The notes under the pieces: model-generated | Told to the model about the DNA's origin: nothing | Seen by the model: only the letters and a program-made list of their open reading frames with translations | Database searches by the model: none | Source: Chromatiaceae bacterium | Lineage (GTDB): Bacteria; Pseudomonadota; Gammaproteobacteria; Chromatiales; Chromatiaceae | Direction: 5' to 3' | Assembly: GCA_024235215.1 (NCBI GenBank) | Contig: JACKMU010000005.1 | Span: 248,001-312,000, forward strand | Length of the DNA stretch: 64,000 nucleotides | Position numbers and translations under genes: made by a program | Shown here: in pieces, positions 16,431-25,894 of the stretch | Position numbering within the stretch: position 1 is the stretch's first letter | Layout: each line of letters opens with the position of its first letter

Positions 16431-18811
16431 TGCAGCGGACCGAGCAGCATCTCCAACTCTGCTTCAGTCCAACGGTCCACGCCACCCCCACCCGGACTGA
16501 ACAGGCTGTCAAACAGCGCCTGTTTCTGTAGCTGCATCTGATGAATCTTCTCCTCCACCGTACCTTCGCAAATCAGCTTATAGACAAATACCGGATGCTG
16601 CTGACCAATACGGTGCGCTCGGTCGGCCGCCTGCCTCTCCACAGCCGGGTTCCACCAGGGATCATAGTGGATTACACTGTCTGCCGCAGTCAGATTGAGC
16701 CCCATCCCCCCAGCCTTCAGACTGATCAGGAAGAGCGCCACTTCGCGCTGCTGAAAACGCTCCACAGGCAATGCTCTGTCGCGGGTCCGGCCAGTCAGTT
16801 TCACATAGTCGATACCAATCCGTCGCACTGCCCTTTCGATCAGTTCGAGCATCTCGGTGAACTGAGAGAAGAGCAGGACACGTCGACCCTCCTCGATCAT
16901 CTCCGGCAGAATGTGCAACAGTAACTCCAGTTTAGCCGAGCCCTTCACGCTGTGCGCCTGCTCCAGCTTTACCAAACGCGGATCGCAGCAGACCTGACGC
17001 AGTTTGAGCAGCACATCCAGCAGCGTAAGCCGGCTCACCCTCCTGCCGGAAGCGGTGAGCGCCTCGCGAACACGTTGATGCATGGCCAGCCGGATGCTCT
17101 CGTACAGCTCCCGTTGCCCACCGTCGAGCGCCACCGTACGCACGATCTCACTCCTCGGTGGGAGTTCACGTGCCACCTCCTGTTTGCTCCGCCGCAGCAT
17201 GAAAGGTCTCAGCCGCTGCGTCAGACGTGCGACGGCTGCGGCATCACCCCGCTTTTCGACCGGATCGCGTAGCTGCTGTTGAAACTGCCGCTCGCCACCC
17301 AGCAACCCCGGCAGCAGGAAATCGAACAGCGACCAGAGTTCTCCCAGATGGTTCTCCAACGGGGTACCGGTGAGGCAGAGTCGGTGCCGCGAATTCAGGA
17401 TGCGCACTACTCGGCTGGCCTGAGTTTTCGGATTTTTGATGATTTGCGCTTCATCCAGGATAAGTAAATGAAACGCCTGCTGCTGCAGCCTGTCGCGGTC
17501 CCTGACCAGCAGCGGATAACTGGTGAGCACCAGGTCATGGCCAGCGATCTCCCGGAACCTCTCATGGCGGGCTGGCCCGTGCAGCAACAGCACCCGCAAT
17601 TCGGGTGCAAACCGACGGGACTCCTGTCGCCAATTGAACAACAGACTGGTGGGAGCAACCACCAGACTGGGAGAGTCCATTCGCCCCCGCTGTTTCTCCA
17701 GCAGCAGATGAGCCAGTATCTGCAGCGTTTTTCCCAGCCCCATATCATCTGCCAGCACCCCGGCCAGTCGATGTTTGCGCAGAAACTGCAACCAATCGAG
17801 CCCCTGTTGCTGGTAATCACGCAGACTGGCTCTCAATCCAGTGGGAGGCGCTACCTTTGAGATCGTCGCTCCACTCCGTAGTTGTCGAGTCAGCTCGATC
17901 AGCGCCTCACTGCCGCTCCAGGTGATCGGTGCTGCCTCCTCGGCCACCAACTCCGTCAGCCGTGCCAACTGCACCCAGTTGAGTGGCAGCCGTCCCCGTT
18001 CATCCAGTGCACCCCCCTGCTGCAGCTCAAACAGAATCTCGACTATGTGTCGGATCCGTTCCGGTGGGATCGATACATTGGCGCCATTGGGGAGCGGAAG
18101 GATAAAGGGCGCGCCATCCGAGCAATCACACGAAGAAAACTGCCGTAGCCAGGTCACCAGCGGCGGCAACAAATTGACCCACTCCCCCTCCACCTCTATG
18201 CCCAGAGCGAGATCGAACCAATTCTGTTGCTTGCGTGGCTTGAGCCGTCCGTGCCAACGCTCCACCTGGACCAAGCGATTGCGGAACTGCGGGTCGAACT
18301 CGATGCGCCAGCCATCCCGCTGCAGCTGCGGCAGCGTGTTCAACTGAAAATCGAACCAGGCGGGCGCACCCTGGGGAAAACGGAAGGCTGATTCCAGTTC
18401 TCCCGCCGGACCGGGAATATAACCCGGTTCGAGACCGGCGGCACGGAGCCGCTCTACACAGTGCTGTTCCCGCCGCTGATCACGCTCAATCCGCACTACC
18501 TGCTCTCCATCGAAATGATGACAAGCCTGATCGTCGCTGATACGGTGCCCATTGTAGTCGAAGCTCAACAGCAACAAATCCTGCACTGCGCTACCATTCG
18601 TCTTGGCCATGGGACGACTGGTGAAACGCAGGCAGGGGAGAGGTGCCACCCGTTCCAGCGCAACCACCGTCAACTGTCGCGCCAAAGGCAGTTCTGCATC
18701 CGGAAAGCGATCTTTCAGCGACTGGTTAAAGCGCTCGACATCCTCCGCCGTTACTCCCTGGCGCAATGCAAAAAGTTCATTGGAGAGTGTTTCTGGCAAC
18801 GCCGGACGCAA
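16427..18811 (-). CDS. SNF2-family ATPase/helicase part of the interrupted gene
   Basis: 794 codons downstream of the TAG. It holds all helicase motifs: ADDMGLGKT (motif I), SLVVAPTSLLFNWRQE (Ia), LDEAQIIKNP (II, DEAQ), LTGTPLENHLGELWSLFDF (III), VLLFSQFTEML (IV), SLKAGGMGLNL (V) and RAHRIGQQHPVFVYKL (VI). These proteins translocate on double-stranded DNA and remodel protein-DNA complexes. The nominal start at 18811 is a TTG without a ribosome site, so independent translation is unlikely. The true start would be 19648 if the TAG is read through. Its end overlaps the start of the 407-residue partner gene by 4 bases. Confidence 0.85.
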   Translation of the reverse strand: MRPALPETLSNELFALRQGVTAEDVERFNQSLKDRFPDAELPLARQLTVVALERVAPLPCLRFTSRPMAKTNGSAVQDLLLLSFDYNGHRISDDQACHHFDGEQVVRIERDQRREQHCVERLRAAGLEPGYIPGPAGELESAFRFPQGAPAWFDFQLNTLPQLQRDGWRIEFDPQFRNRLVQVERWHGRLKPRKQQNWFDLALGIEVEGEWVNLLPPLVTWLRQFSSCDCSDGAPFILPLPNGANVSIPPERIRHIVEILFELQQGGALDERGRLPLNWVQLARLTELVAEEAAPITWSGSEALIELTRQLRSGATISKVAPPTGLRASLRDYQQQGLDWLQFLRKHRLAGVLADDMGLGKTLQILAHLLLEKQRGRMDSPSLVVAPTSLLFNWRQESRRFAPELRVLLLHGPARHERFREIAGHDLVLTSYPLLVRDRDRLQQQAFHLLILDEAQIIKNPKTQASRVVRILNSRHRLCLTGTPLENHLGELWSLFDFLLPGLLGGERQFQQQLRDPVEKRGDAAAVARLTQRLRPFMLRRSKQEVARELPPRSEIVRTVALDGGQRELYESIRLAMHQRVREALTASGRRVSRLTLLDVLLKLRQVCCDPRLVKLEQAHSVKGSAKLELLLHILPEMIEEGRRVLLFSQFTEMLELIERAVRRIGIDYVKLTGRTRDRALPVERFQQREVALFLISLKAGGMGLNLTAADSVIHYDPWWNPAVERQAADRAHRIGQQHPVFVYKLICEGTVEEKIHQMQLQKQALFDSLFSPGGGGVDRWTEAELEMLLGPLQ

Positions 18812-18856
18812 CCGACCGCACTCCCCCGTATCGGTATCGATATACCAGATACGCCG

Positions 18857-19648
18857 CTAGCGGAACTGCAGCGCTGTTGCCGGCGTAGACTCGAACAGCG
18901 GGTACTGCCTACCCTGAGAGTCGATGCGCCAGCGCACCAGGCTATCCCGGGTATCCCCACAACGGAGTGCCAGCTCCGTCTGGCGGAGATAGAGACGCCC
19001 GCTCTGCAAAAGTGCGTACAGCAACTGTTCGCCCGGATTGTGGTGCAGCCAGCGCCGCTCCTGTCGATCGGGCGGCAACCGGTTCAGTTCGGCCAGCGAC
19101 TGCACATCGAGAGCGCGCAGGAAGCGGGGCGGACGGCCCCGTTGCGCCCAGGCAGGATCATAGCCACGCAGATTGTCGAAGCGCCCGTTGGGAAGCACAC
19201 TGGCACTGAAAGTCCGGATAGGAAGACCCGCGGACGCCGAGGGTTCCCGAAACAGCCCGTAGAGCAGCCGCTGACTGACACTTGGCGGATAGCCATCGTC
19301 CGGGAATTGTGTTGTCGGAGTTTCGTGCAGGGCGGGAAACGCATCTTCGCCAACCAGTCCCGTGTTCACGGTCAGCGCCTGTAGCAGTACTGCGGCGATA
19401 TGCGCACATTCAACGCGCTCCATGCAACTGCACTCCCCGCTCAAGGCGACCCTGCCTGTTGCATCTGACTCTATTCGGATATAGACCCGGGATGCGCTCT
19501 CCCCGGGCGTATCGAACAGGCCAGTGATCAGACTCCCATCCTGGCGAATGTCCAGCTGTGCCACTCTCCCCTGTTCTAACAAGCGCCTGGCGGCGATCAG
19601 CAGAGCGGCTGGAAATCGCTGATTGAGCTCTTCGACTGAATAATGCAT
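18857..19648 (-). CDS. SWIM zinc finger domain part of the interrupted SNF2 helicase
   Basis: 263 residues ending at the in-frame TAG. The start MHYSVEELNQRFP is an ATG at 19648. The SWIM zinc-binding motif CSC-x5-CAH lies at about residues 73-83, within GRVALSGECSCMERVECAH. The remainder is the linker domain seen between SWIM and ATPase modules. Alone it would be a small DNA- or protein-binding protein. The unbroken frame after the stop shows that it was recently fused to the ATPase. Confidence 0.75.
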   Translation of the reverse strand: MHYSVEELNQRFPAALLIAARRLLEQGRVAQLDIRQDGSLITGLFDTPGESASRVYIRIESDATGRVALSGECSCMERVECAHIAAVLLQALTVNTGLVGEDAFPALHETPTTQFPDDGYPPSVSQRLLYGLFREPSASAGLPIRTFSASVLPNGRFDNLRGYDPAWAQRGRPPRFLRALDVQSLAELNRLPPDRQERRWLHHNPGEQLLYALLQSGRLYLRQTELALRCGDTRDSLVRWRIDSQGRQYPLFESTPATALQFR

Positions 19649-19772
19649 AGTGGGCTACTCTAACCCGCAGCGACTGAAACCCCTCAACAGCCTGTGGATG
19701 TGGCGATCTCTTCCCGCAACAGCTTACCGCCCGCTAACCAGAGTGCTGGCTGTGCATTTTAGCTTTCTCCGT

Positions 19773-20297
19773 TCAGTGTTTCTCGAATACGCTGCTCTTT
19801 TTCCCTTTGGTGAAGGCTATCACATCGTACGGTTCGGCATATCTCCCCTCCATACCCGGTGAGCCTGCTGGCATACCCGGCACAGCCAGTCCGTCCATGG
19901 CTGGGCGCTCCTGCAGCAGGCGGCGGATATCGGCCGCCGGTACGTGCCCTTCGATCACATACCCATCCACCAACGCGGTATGGCAGGATCTCAACGCATA
20001 ATCGACGCCATGCTCTGCCTTTATCTGGTTCATATCCTGCCGATCATGTGAGACTACCTTGAACCCGGCCTTCTCCATGTGATCCACCCATTTGCTGCAG
20101 CAACCACAGGTAGGTGATTTATAAACGGTGATTTCCGGTGCGCCTGCCTGATTCTCTCTCGGCAACCAGACAAATGCAGCAATCAGCAGGCCTGCCGCGG
20201 TGCCGGCCAGCCACTTCACGCCTGTATTGAATCGTCTGACATGGCCAGTCTGCTGGTTGTACTGACCGGTTCTGTTATCCGTTTTCGACCTGTTCAT
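19773..20297 (-). CDS. DUF411 metal-binding protein, membrane-anchored
   Basis: 174 residues. An N-terminal transmembrane anchor (about residues 27-45, KWLAGTAAGLLIAAFVWL) is followed by the DUF411 domain with VYKSPTCGCCSKWVDHM (Cys64, Cys66, Cys67), DMNQIKAEHGV and GYVIEGHVPAADIRRLL. The C-terminal sequence VPGMPAGSPGME is Met-rich, as in copper-handling members. DUF411 proteins often sit with copper resistance genes. The ATG at 20297 has AGGAGA nine bases upstream, so the longer frame to 20408 is not needed. It lies 97 bases after the DsbA-like gene on the same strand. Confidence 0.85.
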   Translation of the reverse strand: MNRSKTDNRTGQYNQQTGHVRRFNTGVKWLAGTAAGLLIAAFVWLPRENQAGAPEITVYKSPTCGCCSKWVDHMEKAGFKVVSHDRQDMNQIKAEHGVDYALRSCHTALVDGYVIEGHVPAADIRRLLQERPAMDGLAVPGMPAGSPGMEGRYAEPYDVIAFTKGKKSSVFEKH

Positions 20298-20394
20298 CGT
20301 GTTCTCTTCTCCTGTTGCCCCATTGTTGGTACGCACAGTTGTCCACCCCACTCCGCTCCGGAACCTGCGGATTCGCTCAAGTCTGACCGTACGG

Positions 20395-21234
20395 TCACTC
20401 TCCTTCATGCTTGCGCAGCAGAACGTCCACTGCGGCCTGCAATCGAGCCAGCGGTAACGCTCCCGCCATCACCACTGCATCGCCGCTGGCTTGATGCAGA
20501 ATGATGTTCCCCGGCGTACCGGTTACCCCAGAGGCGACGCCATTGGCATAATCAGCTTTCACCTTGTCTGCCATCTCACCACGCTCAAGACAGGCCTTGA
20601 ATTGATCTGTCGGCAGGCCGATTTCGCTGGCCAGCGGCACCAGTTGGTCGATTGGAAAGCCTTTGCCATTGGAGGTGGTGCGGCTGTAGATCAGATCGGA
20701 ATAGTGCCAGAAAGCTGTGCCGCCACCCAGTTTGCCAGCACATTCGGAAGCTTCCGCCTGCTTCTGTGCGCCAGGATTGTGGAATGCCAGAGGAAAATGG
20801 CGATAGACCCAATTGATCTTGCCTTCGCTCTGGTCCACCAACTGTTTCGCGGTAGGATGAAAACGCTTGCAGAAGGGACATTCAAAGTCTGAGTATTCGA
20901 CCAGTGTTAGCGGAGCTTCCAGGTTTCCGTATACATATTCAGTGTCCGCGACCGGCCTCACATTTCTGGCTTTTTCCGCGCTGTCACGCTGTTGATTCGT
21001 GCGCGCCGCCGCTCTCTCCCGTGCTACAAAGGCGCTGATGCCGCGTTCGATAGCCGTGTCGAATGCACCCTGCTCGATCAGTCGCTGCAGCTCCTCACGC
21101 ACCTGCTGTTGAATGAATTCGCGCTCTGGGCTGGTCGGTTCCGCCCGTAGTGCGGTCGCACTCCCCAACAACAGGACGCAGGCAGACCAGGTCAGCAGAG
21201 CATTCCAGCCCCTCATCTTGTCAACGCTTCGCAT
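20395..21234 (-). CDS. DsbA-family thioredoxin-like protein, periplasmic
   Basis: 279 residues. A Sec signal peptide ends near residue 31 (SATALRAEP). A charged helical stretch (EFIQQQVREELQRLIEQG) then leads to the thioredoxin-fold domain with CPFC at residues 119-122 (EYSDFECPFCKRFH) and a cis-Pro region VTGTPGNIIL. This is the DsbA/BdbD-type 'Thioredoxin_4' architecture, for disulfide exchange or isomerisation in the periplasm. The ATG at 21234 has a GAGG upstream; the longer frame to 21477 adds basic non-conserved sequence. It lies between the cytochrome c and DUF411 genes on the same strand. Confidence 0.85.
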   Translation of the reverse strand: MRSVDKMRGWNALLTWSACVLLLGSATALRAEPTSPEREFIQQQVREELQRLIEQGAFDTAIERGISAFVARERAAARTNQQRDSAEKARNVRPVADTEYVYGNLEAPLTLVEYSDFECPFCKRFHPTAKQLVDQSEGKINWVYRHFPLAFHNPGAQKQAEASECAGKLGGGTAFWHYSDLIYSRTTSNGKGFPIDQLVPLASEIGLPTDQFKACLERGEMADKVKADYANGVASGVTGTPGNIILHQASGDAVVMAGALPLARLQAAVDVLLRKHEGE

Positions 21235-21340
21235 GATTTTCGTTATCCTCTGTGGTAGCCATGAAACCCTTCTTCGAACACCCCCGGATCGCCGGTAAGG
21301 TGCAGATTGCTCGCTTATCATCGCACGGAAAAACTGGCAG

Positions 21341-21832
21341 CTAATCTTTCGCACGTGACGCCACTTCCCGTTCCATCCATGCCGCGTAGATCCGATCCGG
21401 CCATTTTGATTGAAACCATGCGATCGCGGCGACCATCTCCCCGTCAGAGAGTTTCTCTCCCCAGGCAGGCATACCACCCTGCCCGCCCGGGGAGCCCAGC
21501 TTGACCACCCGGTAGAGTATTCTCAACGGATGGTGCCAAGCGTGTCCGGTACCATTGAGTGGCGGTGCCGGGTATTTGCCATCGGCGCCGATCTTTTTCC
21601 AATCTGGAGCTCCTTCGCCCTGTGCACCGTGGCAGGTGGCGCAATTTTCTTTAAACACCTTGCCACCCAGGGTGACATCACCGAAGCTGTACCAGCGCAC
21701 TGACTGTGTTCTGGGGCCCCCCGTCGAAACGTTGGCTGAGGAGGATGATTCAATCTTTGGTGCAGACTCAGCCACCGAACCGGTGACTGTGATCAGCGCC
21801 AGCAACCCGATCATTGATCTGTTGAATTGCAC
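21341..21832 (-). CDS. Class I c-type cytochrome, periplasmic
   Basis: 163 residues from a GTG at 21832, which has GGAG ten bases upstream. The signal peptide (FNRSMIGLLALITVTGSVAES) is followed by a Ser-rich linker and one cytochrome c domain with the heme-binding motif CATCH (residues 64-68) and a distal Met at 121 (GGMPAWGEKLSD). The domain resembles SoxX- or cbb3-type monoheme cytochromes. It probably transfers electrons in the periplasm. The neighbouring DsbA-like and Cys-rich proteins are on the same strand and may share a transcript. Confidence 0.85.
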   Translation of the reverse strand: MQFNRSMIGLLALITVTGSVAESAPKIESSSSANVSTGGPRTQSVRWYSFGDVTLGGKVFKENCATCHGAQGEGAPDWKKIGADGKYPAPPLNGTGHAWHHPLRILYRVVKLGSPGGQGGMPAWGEKLSDGEMVAAIAWFQSKWPDRIYAAWMEREVASRAKD

Positions 21833-21914
21833 GATAATTGCTCCCGAAATCAGCGGAATACTTGCCGCGACAGTGACGCCGGCGAGCTCCGCCGGCGTTG
21901 CCGGTGAATCTGAA

Positions 21915-22319
21915 TCAGGAGTGTCGGATAGGCGGTCGAACTTCGACAAAGTCGATGGGGTCTGGCAGACGCGCTGACCAAGCCGGATGATAATATGCAG
22001 CTTTGGGCTGTGTAACAAACAGCAAGGTGGAGAACAGAATGGGGTTGCCGGTACAGTGATCGCCGCAACAGTCATTAACACCATTACCGGTTTGCGACTG
22101 ACCGTTACAGAAGGTGCCGTCTGTGACACCCGCTATGTTGCCACAGTAGGGGTTGTGGCCTCGGTGAGTAGCGCTTTCCGCTGAACATGCCGGCCGCTGA
22201 CTTCCGGCCAGCAAAGCCGTCGCAACCGGCAACAGCGCAAATGCCAGCAAGATGACTCTCAATAGCAGTCTTTTCGTTTTTTCTCGCTTTCTCACTTCGG
22301 ACTCGGTGAAACCCGGCAC
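21915..22319 (-). CDS. Hypothetical Cys-rich membrane-anchored or secreted protein
   Basis: 134 residues from a GTG at 22319 with a weak ribosome site. A basic N-terminus (VRKREKTKRLLLRV) leads into a hydrophobic segment (ILLAFALLPVATALLAG) and a short domain with eight Cys, including YCGN, FCNG, DCCGDHC, then LPDPIDFVEVRPPI. No family is recognised with confidence. The Cys/His pattern would suit metal binding. It is the first gene of the minus-strand run that continues into cytochrome c, DsbA-like and DUF411. Confidence 0.45.
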   Translation of the reverse strand: MPGFTESEVRKREKTKRLLLRVILLAFALLPVATALLAGSQRPACSAESATHRGHNPYCGNIAGVTDGTFCNGQSQTGNGVNDCCGDHCTGNPILFSTLLFVTQPKAAYYHPAWSARLPDPIDFVEVRPPIRHS

Positions 22320-22588
22320 CTTGCTTCTCGATATCGCTGACGATTTTTTCCGTTAGCAATATAGCAGATTGGAGCACTCATGGCTGTAATGGTTCCAATG
22401 ACCTCTCAGATGAGGAGTCAAACTGGATTCCACTTCCGACCGGGTGCAACCAGTGCCCCAACAAGAGATCAGCAGAAAAAAAGGGATGACCAGCCACGCC
22501 CCGGGGCCCGACTGGTGTAAAATGTGGAGTGGATAAAGCGGCATGGACGCCTCCCTGGCAATCGTTACCGATGGAGTACATTCCAACA

Positions 22589-23755
22589 ATGAGCAGCAGT
22601 CATCAAGAGTCACTGGTCACAACTGGCGAAGCGCGTTACCAGGATGCCCGGCGGGTCACGCTGGTCGGTGCAGTGATCAATGTCCTCCTTTCCGCGTTGA
22701 AGGTAGCCGCAGGATGGCTCGGTTCCTCGCATGCGCTGATCGCTGACGGTATCCACTCACTCTCCGATCTGGCGACGGATCTGGTGGTACTGCTGGCCGC
22801 CAAACATGGCGCCAAGGATGCGGACGAAGAACATCCCTACGGTCACGGACGCTTTGAGACACTGGCTACGGTGGTGCTCGGTATCGTACTGATTCTGGTG
22901 GCATTTGGTATCGGTTACGATGCAGTGTCGCGACTTTTTCAACCATCACAACTGCTGCTGCCCGGCTTCCTGGCACTCTCGGCCGCGGTCCTCTCTGTGC
23001 TGGTGAAGGAGGGCCTCTACCATTATACCGTCGCGGTCGCACGTAAGCTGCGCTCCAGCCTGCTGCGCGCCAACGCCTGGCACCACCGCAGTGACGCCGT
23101 CTCATCGGTCGTCGTGGTGGTGGGCGTGATCGGTAGTATGGCTGGCTTGGGCTATCTCGATGCAATCGCCTCCGTAGTGGTTGCGGTCATGATCGCTAAA
23201 ATCGGCTGGGAGTTGGGATGGCAAAGCATCCATGAGCTGGTTGATCGCGGCCTGGAACAGGAGGAAGTGGAAATTATCCGCAACAAGATCATGGCGGTGG
23301 ATGGCGTGCGGGCCATGCATGATCTGCGCACCCGGCGCATGGGCGGCAATGCTTTCGTCGATGTCGATGTGCTGGTTGACCCGGCCATTTCGGTCTCCGA
23401 AGGGCACCGCATCGGCGAAGAGGTGCTGATGCGGCTGAACAGCGAAATTGACGAAGTGACCGATGTCAAGATACACATCGACCCGGAAGATGACGAGAGC
23501 GGTGCACCTTCCGGAGACACACCGCTGCGCCGGGAGACATTGTCGCGTCTGCACACTCACTGGAAGGGGATACCCGGTGCAGAAAACGTCGTCGACGTAG
23601 CGCTACACTATCTCCACGGCAAGATACGGGTGGAAGCACACGTCCCACTGGGGACGATGACAGATATCGAACAAGCACACCGTTTTTCCCAGCAGATGGC
23701 AGAGAGCATACGCGGCGACGAATACCTGAGTGAAGTAAAGGTGCTCTTCTACTGA
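22589..23755 (+). CDS. Cation diffusion facilitator (CDF) metal exporter
   Basis: 388 residues with six predicted membrane segments. Metal-site motifs are HALIADGIHSLSDLATD in segment II (His56, Asp60) and HHRSDAVSS in segment V. The loop motif DEEHPYGHGRFETLATV is typical of the FieF/YiiP branch. The C-terminal cytoplasmic domain includes a dimerisation ferredoxin-like fold (VDGVRAMHDLRTRRMGGNAF) and is longer than usual, with a second such stretch (ENVVDVALHYLHGKIRVEAH). It exports divalent metal (Zn, Fe or Mn) from the cytoplasm. Several in-frame ATGs exist; the one at 22589 (MSSSHQES) precedes the conserved part most closely. Confidence 0.9.
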   Translation: MSSSHQESLVTTGEARYQDARRVTLVGAVINVLLSALKVAAGWLGSSHALIADGIHSLSDLATDLVVLLAAKHGAKDADEEHPYGHGRFETLATVVLGIVLILVAFGIGYDAVSRLFQPSQLLLPGFLALSAAVLSVLVKEGLYHYTVAVARKLRSSLLRANAWHHRSDAVSSVVVVVGVIGSMAGLGYLDAIASVVVAVMIAKIGWELGWQSIHELVDRGLEQEEVEIIRNKIMAVDGVRAMHDLRTRRMGGNAFVDVDVLVDPAISVSEGHRIGEEVLMRLNSEIDEVTDVKIHIDPEDDESGAPSGDTPLRRETLSRLHTHWKGIPGAENVVDVALHYLHGKIRVEAHVPLGTMTDIEQAHRFSQQMAESIRGDEYLSEVKVLFY

Positions 23756-23968
23756 CCCGGATCTCCGCTGCGCTTCGTAGGAAAATTACACACAACAGCA
23801 AATTACTGCAATCAGACATCCAGGGGCCGCTGCACCGCCAGGTCCACCCACCCGAAGTCAGGCAAGAGCGGTTGGACACAGACGCAGCGGCACTGGTATC
23901 AACCCCCTCCCATGGGGCGATGAATTTAACTTATACTTGCCATCAATTCAGGCAGACGGAGGCAAGGC

Positions 23969-25705
23969 ATGGCAAATCAAACACCGTTTACGAACCCCAA
24001 GGAGCTATTCGACAGCTACCTCGAACGCATCGACGATCTGGCCGAGGGGATGCCTGCTTCCGTCTATCAGGAAATGTCCAAGGAGTTCCTGCGTGCCTGG
24101 GGCGATCTGACCACCCAGACGATCCAGCACCCCCAGGATTGGTTCAACACCCTGCTCAACTACCAGCGCGACCAGATGAGCCTGTGGCTCAACATGTTTG
24201 CTACGCCTGGTGCCAAACCGCCAACTGTCACCCCAGGGCACGGTGACAGGCGCTTCTCGGGCAAAGAGTGGCGCGACAATCCGGTGTTCGACTATCTCAA
24301 ACAGTCTTATCTGCTTGCCTCAAACATGCTCAACGAATGCGCCGAAGCCAGCCACCTCGATCAGGAAAACAAGAAGAAGCTGAAGTTCTACACCCGCTTC
24401 TTCGCTGATGCGCTGTCGCCGGCCAACTTCGCCCTAACCAATCCGGAAGTGATTCAACTGGCGCTGGAGACCAAAGGTCAGAGTCTGGTGGACGGCCTGC
24501 AGCAACTGATGCAGGACATGGAAAAAGGGCGCATCAGCATGACCGATGAATCAGCCTTCCAGCTGGGCGTCAATCTGGCGACTACGAAAGGATCGGTGAT
24601 CTTTGAGAATGAGATCCTGCAACTGATCCAATACGCGCCTACCACCGCCAAGGTGGCACATCGGCCATTGTTGGTGGTTCCGCCGTTCATCAACAAATTT
24701 TATATCCTCGACCTGCAGGCAGAAAACTCTTTCGTCAAATACGCAACCGATCAGGGCAACACAGTTTTCATCATCTCCTGGATTAATCCGGACAAGAAGC
24801 ACAGCGCACTCACCTGGGACGATTATCTGCAGTCAGGACTGTTCACTGCGCTCGATGTCATCAAGCAGATCTCCGGTGCGGAGCAGGTCAACACGGTCGC
24901 CTGGTGCGTCGGAGGAACCCTGCTCGCCAGTGGGCTGGCAGTACTGCAGGCGCGTAACGACCAGACGATCGCGTCGGCTACCTTCTTCACCTCACTGCTC
25001 GACTTCAGCGAACCCGGTGAAATTGGTGTCTTCGTCGACGAGAGCCAGGTGGCACAACGCGAAGTACAGCTGGAACATACCGGCATGCTCAATGGCAAGG
25101 ACCTGGCAATGGTCTTCTCCATGCTGCGCGCCAATGATCTGATCTGGTCCTACGTAGTCAACAATTACCTCAAAGGCAAGACGCCGCCACCGTTTGACAT
25201 CCTCTATTGGAACAGTGACCCCACCAATCTGCCCGCCAGCATGTATATCTCCTACGTGAAGAATATGTACCTGGAGAACAAACTGGTGCAACCGGGCGGG
25301 CTGACCATGTGCGGTGTCCCGGTGGACCTGAGCAAGATAACCACACCGAGCTATTTTCTCTCCACCATCGAGGACCATATCGCCCCCTGGACATCCACTT
25401 TCAAAACCGTCGACCTGTTCGATGCTCCGGTAACCTTCGTGCTGGGTGCCAGTGGACATATTGCCGGCGTGATCAATCCGCCGGCAAAGAACAAACGCAA
25501 CTATTGGATCGATGGAGAACGAGGCAAGGGCGCCGAACACTGGTTGAACAGTGCCACTTCACATCCGGGCAGTTGGTGGACCCACTGGAGCGAGTGGTTG
25601 GAGCAGCACCGTGCCAATGAGAAAGAAGCGCCTGCAGTACTGGGCAACGCGGCGTATCCACCGCTGGAACCCGCACCCGGACGTTACGTCACCAAGCGCG
25701 TTTAA
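23969..25705 (+). CDS. phaC: Class I polyhydroxyalkanoate synthase PhaC
   Basis: 578 residues, the usual length of class I PHA synthases, which polymerise (R)-3-hydroxyacyl-CoA into storage granules. The alpha/beta hydrolase core has the lipase-like box AWCVGGT with nucleophile Cys313, Asp469 (EDHIAPW) and His497 (SGHIAGV). The N-terminal domain is PhaC_N-like (FFADALSPANFALTNPE). The family's usual GWC is AWC here. A strong ribosome site, GGAGG, precedes the ATG at 23969. No phaA, phaB, phaR or phasin gene is recognised next to it, so the precursor genes must be elsewhere. Confidence 0.95.
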   Translation: MANQTPFTNPKELFDSYLERIDDLAEGMPASVYQEMSKEFLRAWGDLTTQTIQHPQDWFNTLLNYQRDQMSLWLNMFATPGAKPPTVTPGHGDRRFSGKEWRDNPVFDYLKQSYLLASNMLNECAEASHLDQENKKKLKFYTRFFADALSPANFALTNPEVIQLALETKGQSLVDGLQQLMQDMEKGRISMTDESAFQLGVNLATTKGSVIFENEILQLIQYAPTTAKVAHRPLLVVPPFINKFYILDLQAENSFVKYATDQGNTVFIISWINPDKKHSALTWDDYLQSGLFTALDVIKQISGAEQVNTVAWCVGGTLLASGLAVLQARNDQTIASATFFTSLLDFSEPGEIGVFVDESQVAQREVQLEHTGMLNGKDLAMVFSMLRANDLIWSYVVNNYLKGKTPPPFDILYWNSDPTNLPASMYISYVKNMYLENKLVQPGGLTMCGVPVDLSKITTPSYFLSTIEDHIAPWTSTFKTVDLFDAPVTFVLGASGHIAGVINPPAKNKRNYWIDGERGKGAEHWLNSATSHPGSWWTHWSEWLEQHRANEKEAPAVLGNAAYPPLEPAPGRYVTKRV

Positions 25706-25894
25706 GCAGCCAGCGGCACCGCACCAGACATTGCTGCGCGCGCCAATTTTTCAGCAGCGAGCGGGGACTTCACCGAGTTCACCGCTATCTCAACCAAAGG
25801 CTCAAATACCGACCCGGAAGTGGTCCAATCCGGGTTATACTGCACACCAGCGGAGACCAACGACCGTCGCCAAAAACTCAACTCAGGAGAGACC

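Larger units (their letters stand above)
16427..19648 (-). pseudogene. SWIM zinc finger SNF2-family helicase, interrupted by an in-frame TAG
   Basis: Read through, this is one gene of 1,073 codons with the layout of bacterial SWIM-SNF2 helicases. An N-terminal domain contains the SWIM motif CSCMERVECAH, followed by a middle domain and then a complete two-lobed SNF2 ATPase. The only interruption is a single TAG at 18857-18859: the upstream frame ends ATALQFR and the same frame resumes RRIWYIDTDTGECG, which is typical linker sequence of this family. A single base change from CAG or TGG would explain it. It may be a recent nonsense mutation, a sequencing error or a suppressed amber codon. The downstream frame is open for nearly 800 codons with all motifs intact. 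Confidence 0.75.

Noticed and set aside
17407..18148. ORFs of 100-170 codons opposite and within the helicase gene
   Set aside because: They overlap a protein with clear SNF2 motifs in another frame and have no ribosome site or family.
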